Source of the DNA: Gammaproteobacteria bacterium
GTDB taxonomy: Bacteria > Pseudomonadota > Gammaproteobacteria > Steroidobacterales > GCA-2729495
Assembly (NCBI GenBank): GCA_023383735.1
Contig: JAHDYN010000023.1
Location: 1-11,541, forward strand
Length of the DNA stretch: 11,541 bases
Direction: 5' to 3'
The notes beneath the pieces were generated by a model. It saw only the letters and a list, made by a program, of their open reading frames with translations. It had not been told where the DNA came from and searched no databases. The position numbers and the translations under genes were made by a program. How positions within the stretch are numbered: position 1 is the stretch's first letter; every line of letters starts with the position of its first letter. Shown here one piece after another: positions 1 through 5,695 of this stretch.

Positions 1-1132
1 CGCCGGGCTCGGAGAAATCGACCTGGGCGGTGAGCATGGTCGCCGTCTTGATGCGCTGGTCACCGATGCCGGCCAGCCAGCCGAGCGCAACCGCGAGTAT
101 CGTGCCGCCGATGCAGTAGCCGACCGCGCTGACCTCATGCTCGCCGGTGGCAGCCTCCACCGCATCGAGCGCCGCGATGACGCCTTCGACGAGGTAATCC
201 TCGAAACTTTTCTGCGCCAGGGTCTCATCGGGGTTGACCCACGAGACCGCGAAAACCGTGTAGCCCTGCGCCAGCGCCCAGCGTATGAACGATTTCTTCT
301 CGTTGAGATCGAGGATGTAGTACTTGTTGATCCAGGCCGGAATCATGAGGATCGGCGTGCGATGCACCTGCTCCGTGGTCGGCTCGAACTGGATCAGCTG
401 GATCAGGTCGTTCTGGAAAACCACCTTGCCGGGTGTCGTGGCCAGGTTCACGCCGAGTTCAAAGGCGTCGGGATCGCTCATGGTGATGCGCAACTCGCCC
501 TTGCCGCGCTCCATGTCGCGCTTGAAGTTCTCAATGCCCTGGGCGAGATTCCTGCCCTGGCTCTCGTACGTGGCACGCAGGACTTCCGGATTGGTCCACA
601 CGAAGTTGCTCGGCGCAAAGGCATCGGCAAACTGCCGTGTATAGAAGTTCACCTTCTTCGCGGTCTGCGCATCCAGCCCTTCCAGCCCGGACATCGTGTC
701 GACGAGCCAGCGCGAGGTGATCAGGTATGACTGCTTGATGTAGTCGAACAGCGCGTTTTCCTGCCAGTCGGGATGGCGGAAACGCCGATCGCCGGGTTCG
801 GGTTCTGCAACCGGCGGGAGAGCCGGCGCTGCGGGCTGCTCGCCGCCCTGCGCCCTGGCGGCCATCGAGGCTGCCATCTGCTGCCAGAGTTGCATGTGCT
901 GCTGCCACAACTGCAGGTTGGCCTGCATCAGGCGGGCCGGACTCATCGACAGCTGGCTTGCTGCCTCCTGCATGGCCGGAGCGACATTGAGCGGATCGAG
1001 ACCTCTCCCGGCGCCGGCGGTGGGCGCCTTCATGATCTCGGCAAACATGGTCTGTGCTGCCTGCGTGTACTCGGCGAGCTGACGGGAAAATTCGGCAGGG
1101 TCGTGCGATGGGAAGCGGGGTTCTGCGGACAT
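1..1132 (-). CDS. phaC: Class I poly(3-hydroxyalkanoate) polymerase PhaC, C-terminus cut by window edge
   Basis: This polymerase links (R)-3-hydroxyacyl-CoA units into PHA on the granule surface and releases CoA. About 377 residues are visible from ATG 1132; the rest lies beyond base 1. Residues 1-115 form a variable, Gln/Met/Ala-rich N-terminal region. The family's conserved N-terminal domain follows, including PAWINKYYILDLNEKKSF at about 265-282. The lipase-like box GYCIGG is at 338-343, with Cys340 as the expected nucleophile. The catalytic Asp and His would be in the missing part. The long N-terminus and single-polypeptide architecture suggest class I rather than the shorter class III subunit. 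The gene starts 46 bp after phaR and is probably cotranscribed with it. No convincing Shine-Dalgarno precedes ATG 1132, so the exact start is less certain than the identity. The repressor and phasin genes next to it confirm a PHA locus. Confidence 0.95.
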   Translation of the reverse strand, partial: MSAEPRFPSHDPAEFSRQLAEYTQAAQTMFAEIMKAPTAGAGRGLDPLNVAPAMQEAASQLSMSPARLMQANLQLWQQHMQLWQQMAASMAARAQGGEQPAAPALPPVAEPEPGDRRFRHPDWQENALFDYIKQSYLITSRWLVDTMSGLEGLDAQTAKKVNFYTRQFADAFAPSNFVWTNPEVLRATYESQGRNLAQGIENFKRDMERGKGELRITMSDPDAFELGVNLATTPGKVVFQNDLIQLIQFEPTTEQVHRTPILMIPAWINKYYILDLNEKKSFIRWALAQGYTVFAVSWVNPDETLAQKSFEDYLVEGVIAALDAVEAATGEHEVSAVGYCIGGTILAVALGWLAGIGDQRIKTATMLTAQVDFSEPG

Positions 1133-1178
1133 GTTGCGGGCTGACTGCCGCCCGGCATTCAATCCGGCGGCAGGGCGT

Positions 1179-1697
1179 TTACTCCTTGTGATCGGTGGGC
1201 TTGTCAGTGCTCTTCTCCGCTGGCGGACGCGGCATCATCATGTCGAGAAAGGTTTTCTGCATCTGCGTCCAGGCTTCGATGTTCTTTGCGGCCATGTCCT
1301 GCATCGAGCCCAGCGGTGAAATGGTCGGCGGCACCATGCCGAGCGGCAAGGCGCCCATCGACTTCTGGATCTGATCCTGCAGGCTCTTCTGCTGCTTCAT
1401 GAAAACGTCGAGGCTGCGCTCCAGATACCCGCCCATCAGTTCCTGCAGCGGATTGCCGTAGAAGCGGATGATGTGCCGGAGCATCTCTGCCGACAGTATC
1501 GGCCGGCCGCCCTGCTCCTGCTCGGAGATCACCTGCAGCAGGATGCTGCGCGTGATGTCCTCACCGGTCGTGTCGTCGATCACCACCACGTCTTCACCGC
1601 CGGCCACCAGCTGCCGGATGCCATCCAGCGTGACATGCCGGCTCGCTTCGGTGTCGTAGAGCCGGCGATTCGCGTACTTCTTTACTGTCCTCGGCAT
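1179..1697 (-). CDS. phaR: Polyhydroxyalkanoate synthesis repressor PhaR
   Basis: PhaR represses phasin and often its own gene. In studied species it binds nascent PHA, which releases it from DNA. The protein is 172 aa from ATG 1697. The N-terminal DNA-binding domain is unmistakable: KKYANRRLYDTEASRHVTL at residues 6-24. It is followed by the PHB-accumulation regulator segment (GGRPILSAEMLRHIIRFYGN, about 63-82, and ERSLDVFMKQQ at 93-103). The tail is Met/Gln-rich and ends in a charged, low-complexity stretch. A GTG four codons upstream (1709) is possible. However, AGGTGG at 1706-1711 overlaps that GTG and sits 8 nt from ATG 1697, so ATG is preferred. phaC follows after 46 bp. A strong terminator separates phaR from the upstream phasin gene, so phaR probably uses its own promoter. 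Confidence 0.95.
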   Translation of the reverse strand: MPRTVKKYANRRLYDTEASRHVTLDGIRQLVAGGEDVVVIDDTTGEDITRSILLQVISEQEQGGRPILSAEMLRHIIRFYGNPLQELMGGYLERSLDVFMKQQKSLQDQIQKSMGALPLGMVPPTISPLGSMQDMAAKNIEAWTQMQKTFLDMMMPRPPAEKSTDKPTDHKE

Positions 1698-1743
1698 GGG
1701 TCCAGCCACCTGATCATCGGGTTTGCCTGTCTTTCCGGTTTTG

Positions 1744-1749
1744 ATTCTA
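1744..1749 (-). promoter_or_regulatory. Candidate -10 element of the phaR-phaC promoter
   Basis: On the minus strand the hexamer reads TAGAAT, matching five of six bases of the sigma70 -10 consensus and identical to the -10 proposed for the phasin gene. It lies 46 bp upstream of the phaR ATG and downstream of the phasin terminator, where a separate promoter is expected. No good -35 is seen at 16-18 bp spacing; the best hexamer is ATACCG. The promoter may therefore be weak or activator-dependent. This is inferred from sequence only. Confidence 0.45.
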
Positions 1750-1771
1750 ACCCGGGATTCCGGCAGCGGTA

Positions 1772-1781
1772 TGTGCAGCGC
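1772..1781 (-). promoter_or_regulatory. Candidate PhaR operator upstream of phaR
   Basis: The minus strand reads GCGCTGCACA, identical over ten bases to a box inside the phasin promoter at 2275-2284. Here it covers roughly -35 to -44 relative to the proposed phaR start site. A CGCTGC direct repeat with 6-bp spacing overlaps it (1763-1768 and 1775-1780). PhaR proteins elsewhere bind TGC/GCA-containing sites and often autoregulate. Assigning this box to PhaR is inference. Confidence 0.4.
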
Positions 1782-1820
1782 GACACGGGCTCAGCCCTGC
1801 CGCGAGCTGCCCGGAAACAG

Positions 1821-1852
1821 AAAAAGGGCGCTCACCTCAGCGGTGAGCGCCC
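1821..1852 (-). terminator. Intrinsic terminator of the phasin gene
   Basis: On the minus strand a perfect 11-bp GC-rich stem (GGGCGCTCACC pairing with GGTGAGCGCCC, at 1826-1852) with a 5-base loop is followed directly by TTTTT (complement of 1821-1825), then CTGTTT. It begins about 24 bp past the phasin stop codon and ends about 70 bp before the phaR -10. It should end the phasin transcript and insulate phaR-phaC from strong phasin transcription. On the + strand the hairpin has no following T-run, so it acts in the minus direction only. Confidence 0.93.
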
Positions 1853-1876
1853 CCTTCGGATCGGCAAAGTCTGTAT

Positions 1877-2212
1877 TCAGGCAGCCTTGGTCTGGCTGGC
1901 AGCCACCGTGGCCTGCGCCTTGGCCTGTACGCTGCCGGCGATTTCCACGTACTCCTGGGTACGACGGGCCAGCTGTTCACCGAAAGCGCGGGTGAACTCC
2001 ATCTGACGGGTCAGGAACTCGCCGTAGTTGGCGACGTTGGTCGGCAGGCGGGCCTGTTCGACGGCGAAATTGATGCAATCGCCCAGTACGGCGTAGTTCT
2101 GCTGGGAGAGGCGCTCGAAAGCTTCAACGGCGACGCCATTGAAAGCGCGCAGCGGCTCCAGAGCCTCTTTCTGGAAACCGGGGAAACTCGGGAACTGGTT
2201 GAGGTTGCTCAT
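1877..2212 (-). CDS. phaP: Phasin family protein (PHA granule surface protein)
   Basis: Phasins coat PHA granules and control granule number and size. This 111-aa protein has the Phasin_2 pattern: an N-terminal FPGFQKEALEPLRAFNGVAV stretch (residues 10-29), then amphipathic helices with NYAVLGDCINFAVEQARLPT (39-58) and FLTRQMEFTRAFGEQLARRT (66-85). An Ala/Gln/Lys-rich C-terminus follows. It has no signal peptide or membrane segment. It is short for a phasin; many proteobacterial PhaP proteins are longer. The start is secure: AAGGAG at 2221-2226 lies 8 nt upstream of ATG 2212. A sigma70-like promoter and a strong terminator flank the gene, indicating an abundant monocistronic product. phaR and phaC downstream support the role. 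The family is clear; the specific paralogue name phaP is by analogy. Confidence 0.9.
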   Translation of the reverse strand: MSNLNQFPSFPGFQKEALEPLRAFNGVAVEAFERLSQQNYAVLGDCINFAVEQARLPTNVANYGEFLTRQMEFTRAFGEQLARRTQEYVEIAGSVQAKAQATVAASQTKAA

Positions 2213-2257
2213 GTGCGGGGCTCCTTGGAAGCGGGTTGTTCATCAGGGACAAGACCC

Positions 2258-2286
2258 ATTCTAGGGGGAAATGTTGTGCAGCGCAA
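2258..2286 (-). promoter_or_regulatory. Sigma70-like promoter of the phasin gene
   Basis: The minus strand reads TTGCGC (2281-2286), a 17-bp spacer, then TAGAAT (2258-2263). The -10 matches five of six consensus bases; the -35 keeps the TTG. The -10 ends 45 bp before the phasin ATG, leaving room for a short leader carrying the AAGGAG ribosome site. The -35 and spacer overlap the pseudo-palindrome TTGCGCTGCACAA, so a bound repressor would block polymerase. Confidence 0.65.
2274..2286 (-). promoter_or_regulatory. Candidate PhaR operator within the phasin promoter
   Basis: The minus strand reads TTGCGCTGCACAA: two 6-bp arms (TTGCGC and GCACAA) around a central T, symmetric except for one position. 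It contains the ten bases GCGCTGCACA found again upstream of phaR at 1772-1781. It overlaps the -35 hexamer, as expected for a repressor of phasin expression. PhaR repressing phasin is known in other bacteria; the binding here is inferred. Confidence 0.45.
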
Positions 2287-2326
2287 GAGGAAAATGGTAT
2301 TTCTGCAAGTCACTGTTTTTAGATGA

Positions 2327-2376
2327 CTAATATGCTAATACAATCAGCATGACACCCCAGGATAATGCACTGCACA
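2327..2376. promoter_or_regulatory. AT-rich repeat element upstream of the phasin promoter
   Basis: This is the notable part of the 237-bp gene-free gap between the protease stop and the phasin start. It holds two CTAATA direct repeats 8 bp apart (2327-2332 and 2335-2340) and an imperfect inverted repeat GCTAAT-ACA-ATCAGC (2334-2348) in an AT-rich patch unlike the GC-rich surroundings. It also has TGCACTGCACA (2366-2376, + strand), a 9/10 match in inverted orientation to the candidate operator box. It could bind regulators upstream of the phasin promoter. No terminator or further gene is seen in the gap. Confidence 0.3.
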
Positions 2377-2449
2377 CGGCGTAGCACCGGTTCAGACACC
2401 CTGGATCCGGCCTCGGCATGCAAACGGGGAGCCGCAGCGGGCTGCGCGC

Positions 2450-5400
2450 TCAGGGGGTGATTTCGACGACCGTCTGGCCGAAGCTGACTTCGCCATCGCT
2501 GTGATCGATCAGCCCCAGGTGCAGGCCGGGCGACAAGCCCTGCCAGGCGATATTGATGCTGGCCGGACCGCCGGTGGCGAGACTGCCCGGCGCGCCCAGC
2601 GTCGCATTGCCGCGATCGGCGCCGACTGCCCAGACCAGCAGGTTGAAGGTCGCACTGCCGCCGCTGGTATCAAAGCCGTGCACGTCGACGTAATACTCGC
2701 CCGGGGCGACATGGTCTTCGCCTTCAGCCGGGATGAGATTGATGGCCTCGTTCGAATCAGCATTCTGGCTCGGCGCAGCCTCGTCGGTACAGGCACCAAA
2801 GCCCGGACAGGCGTAGAGGTAGAGATCCAGGTCGGCATCGCCGTTGCGCGCTTCGTTGAACAGCGCGACGCGCAGGTAACGCGTGCCTTCCGGCACGATG
2901 ATCGGGATACGGCGCACGCTGGCGGGCAGCGTACCGCTGCCGGGCTGTACGAAGCTGTAGCTGTTGCTCCAGTCCTCGGCAACCGTGGCATCGGTGAGCG
3001 CCGCGCGCAGCTCGTCCGGCTGGGCCTGGTTGGCGGCTTCGAGCCCGCGGAGCACGGCGCGATATGTCCCCGTGTAGCCGCTGCGCAGGGCCACATCGAG
3101 GCTGCCATCGGCGCCGCTGCCGGCAACGAAGACGGGTGCGGCGAAGCGCAGCGCCTTGATGGCCAGCGGCGAGCGCACGCTGGTTGCTCCGGACGACCAG
3201 GTCAAGGCACCGAACTGCCAGGCATCGAAGGTGGTGTACTGCGTCGAGAGCCGGATCTCGAAATCCGCACTCTCGCCGGCTCCGAGTGACAACAGCGAGG
3301 GACTGACCTCGGCATTGATCGTGGTCGGCATGTCGACGCTGGCAACGAACTGCGCTGCGTCGCCCACGTTGGTCACCCGCCGCCGGATGATCTGCTCACT
3401 GACCAGATCATCGGTGGCAATCGTCGGCAGATTGAGGTCGCTGCCATCGGTCGCGTAACCGTCGGCCTCCAGGCGCGCGCAATCGACAGAACTGTCCCGC
3501 GGCTGATCGCGGCCACAGAGAAAGGCGTCGTAGTCGTCTGCACCGGCGTCATAGACGAGTCCCGGCGCAAACGCCGCATTGGGCACCACATGACCAGCGC
3601 CGAAGTCGAAGGGATCAGCCGGCGTTTCGCCGTCCTGATTGAGCACATCCTGGCGCGCCGTGGTGACCAGTGCGGAGCGCAGCGCCGCCGGACTCCAGTC
3701 CGGGTGGGCCTCCTTGAGCAGGGCCGCGATCCCGGCCACATGCGGAACCGCCATGGAGGTTCCGGACAGGTACTGGAAGCTTTCACCGCGCAGGTTGTTG
3801 GCCACATCCGGTGTCTGCGCGCCGAGGATGTCCACGCCCGGCGCAGTGAGGTCCGGCTTGAGCACATCGGGTTGCCACTTGCTCGGGCCGCGTGCAGAGA
3901 ACGCTTCCATGCGATTGCCGGGATCGGCAACCCGCAGGAACAGGCCCTTCTGCAATGTCACTCCGACGGTGTCACCGGCAACCAGCCGCGCGCGCAACAG
4001 TTCGCCATCGTCATGACCGATCATCAGCGCCGGGATGGTGATGCCGCTGCGCGAGCCATTCATCAGCAGCGCTTCACCCTGGTCGCTGAATATCAGCGCG
4101 GCTTTGGCACCGGCGTCCTGGACGTTGCGGACCTTGGTATCGAAGTTGCAGCCACCGCGCTGCACCAGGGCGATCTTGCCGCTGACTTCGCCGGTGTTGC
4201 GCACGGTTTCGCAGGCATCGAAGGTGGTACCGACCATGGTGTCGAAAAAGCCGAAGACGCCATCGTCGACCAGCACGAGATCATGGGTCAGCGGCCCCTT
4301 GTCCCTGAGACGCGGCGTGAATGCGGCTTCGATCGCCACATAGTCCTTCTGCACGCTGGCCGGACTGTTGACGCGGATCGCATCGCGGAAGCGTTCGCCG
4401 CGCCGGCTGGAGGCGCCTACGGCAAGCACCCACGGCGCGGCAGCAGGGGATACGACCGACTCCGGCGCCGGTCCTTCATTGCCGGCAGCTGCAACCACCA
4501 GCACGCCGGCATTCCCGGCGGCCAGCAGCGCAAGATCGTCGGCATCGACGATATCGTCATCGCTGCCCACCGAGTAATTGATGATGTCCACACCATCGGC
4601 CACGGCATCCTCGATGGCCTGGGTGAGGTCGGCAGTACTGCAGGTGCCGCGCAACTCGCCCGGCTCCAGCCAGCAGGCCTTGTACACGGCGACGTGCGCC
4701 CGCTGCGCCATGCCACTGATCTTGTCGACGAACTCGCCGCCGAGCGTTGCGCTCACGCGATTGCCGGCCGCGACCGAGGCGATATGCGTGCCATGGCCGT
4801 CGGCATCCCTGGGCGAAATGAACTCGTTCTCGTCGAGCGCATATTCCTGGAGAAAGCCGTTGATGTAGTAGCGCGCACCGACCAGCTTGTTGTTGCAATC
4901 GGTGACCGAGAAACCCTCACCGGCCTCGCACTGCCCCTGCCAGTTGGCGGGCGGCGCAAAGACCAGCTGGTCCGGGCGCGACTTGAAGCGCTTGCAGAGC
5001 CACAGGCCAAGCAGGGAGCTTTCCGCCCAGCTCGAACGGCAAAGCCGCGGGCGTTTCGCCGGAATCGTGTCCTTGAAGCTGACGTGGCCTGGCGCGATGC
5101 CGCTGTCGATCACGCCGATCACCACCCCCTCGCCACCGAGCTTCCTGCCCTTCCAGAGACCGCTGTCTGCAGCGGTCAGGCCGAGAAATCCCGGGCTGTC
5201 GTTGGTCTTGACCTGCTGCTTCCGGTCTTCCCAGACATTGAGCACGCCCTTCTGCGCCCTGAGCTTGTGCGCCTGCGCAGGTGTCAGGCGCGCGGAAAAC
5301 CCGTTCAGGGCATAGCGGTAGCTGTAGAGCTTGGCATGCCGGGCGCCGACCCTGGCGAGCGCCGCATCGTGCTGGGCGACCAATCCTTCTGCATGGCGCC

Positions 5401-5629
5401 GAACCGCAGGCGAGCGGACTTCCAGGCGGGCACGGCGCCCCTGCCGGTGCAGGCGAGGCTCGGCGACCGCCGGGGGGGCGGCCAGCTGGACGATGTACAC
5501 GCGTTCCCCACCGTCATCAGTAGCGATCGGTTGCAGGCGCGTTGCCGCGGCAGGCGCCGGGGCGGCCGCCAGCGTGTGCATGAAGAGCACCGCAGATGCA
5601 GCAATGCGGTATTTCCGACCGATGTTCAT
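2450..5629 (-). CDS. Secreted subtilisin-family (S8) serine protease with PA domain
   Basis: This is a 1059-aa extracellular endopeptidase of the subtilase family. A signal peptide covers about residues 1-29 (basic MNIGRKYR, hydrophobic core, Ala-rich cleavage region). An I9-type propeptide/inhibitor follows at about 43-140. The catalytic triad is clear: Asp175 in VIGVIDSG, His279 in DGHGTH and Ser625 in SGTSMAVPHVAG. The oxyanion Asn384 is in AAGNEG. A protease-associated (PA) domain interrupts the catalytic domain at about 445-560, as in plant cucumisin-like subtilases and some bacterial S8 enzymes. After the catalytic domain come a fibronectin-like region (about 735-830), a PPC-like beta domain (about 905-1002, DADLDLYLY at 931-939) and a final Ig-like stretch. 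The reading frame is intact. It starts 66 bp after topA, in the same direction, with no clear Shine-Dalgarno or promoter, so its regulation is unclear. The substrate is unknown. Confidence 0.95.
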   Translation of the reverse strand: MNIGRKYRIAASAVLFMHTLAAAPAPAAATRLQPIATDDGGERVYIVQLAAPPAVAEPRLHRQGRRARLEVRSPAVRRHAEGLVAQHDAALARVGARHAKLYSYRYALNGFSARLTPAQAHKLRAQKGVLNVWEDRKQQVKTNDSPGFLGLTAADSGLWKGRKLGGEGVVIGVIDSGIAPGHVSFKDTIPAKRPRLCRSSWAESSLLGLWLCKRFKSRPDQLVFAPPANWQGQCEAGEGFSVTDCNNKLVGARYYINGFLQEYALDENEFISPRDADGHGTHIASVAAGNRVSATLGGEFVDKISGMAQRAHVAVYKACWLEPGELRGTCSTADLTQAIEDAVADGVDIINYSVGSDDDIVDADDLALLAAGNAGVLVVAAAGNEGPAPESVVSPAAAPWVLAVGASSRRGERFRDAIRVNSPASVQKDYVAIEAAFTPRLRDKGPLTHDLVLVDDGVFGFFDTMVGTTFDACETVRNTGEVSGKIALVQRGGCNFDTKVRNVQDAGAKAALIFSDQGEALLMNGSRSGITIPALMIGHDDGELLRARLVAGDTVGVTLQKGLFLRVADPGNRMEAFSARGPSKWQPDVLKPDLTAPGVDILGAQTPDVANNLRGESFQYLSGTSMAVPHVAGIAALLKEAHPDWSPAALRSALVTTARQDVLNQDGETPADPFDFGAGHVVPNAAFAPGLVYDAGADDYDAFLCGRDQPRDSSVDCARLEADGYATDGSDLNLPTIATDDLVSEQIIRRRVTNVGDAAQFVASVDMPTTINAEVSPSLLSLGAGESADFEIRLSTQYTTFDAWQFGALTWSSGATSVRSPLAIKALRFAAPVFVAGSGADGSLDVALRSGYTGTYRAVLRGLEAANQAQPDELRAALTDATVAEDWSNSYSFVQPGSGTLPASVRRIPIIVPEGTRYLRVALFNEARNGDADLDLYLYACPGFGACTDEAAPSQNADSNEAINLIPAEGEDHVAPGEYYVDVHGFDTSGGSATFNLLVWAVGADRGNATLGAPGSLATGGPASINIAWQGLSPGLHLGLIDHSDGEVSFGQTVVEITP

Positions 5630-5695
5630 GCATGACCGGCCGGGATCTTGCTTTTCTGGTGCCCCGGCAAAGGGTTGGCACTTATTGTTAAGTGG

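Noticed and set aside
137..1144. Several + strand frames at the left edge
   Set aside because: All are antisense to phaC, whose minus-strand translation gives a convincing polymerase with the GYCIGG box.
1697..1709. GTG at 1709 as the phaR start
   Set aside because: It overlaps the AGGTGG that is ideally spaced for ATG 1697, and the extra residues (MAGP) are not part of the conserved domain.
2415..2449. GC-rich inverted repeat just after the protease stop codon as a terminator
   Set aside because: The short arms around AGCC/GGCT form only a weak stem and no T-run follows.
3590..5635. Long open frame of 681 codons on the + strand
   Set aside because: It lies antisense to the intact subtilase, has no recognisable domain and shows the Arg/Ala/Gly/His-rich composition typical of a shadow frame in GC-rich DNA.
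5679..5694. CACTTA/TAAGTG hairpin just after the topA stop codon
   Set aside because: The stem is only 6 bp and AT-rich, with no T-run after it on the minus strand; it does not qualify as an intrinsic terminator.
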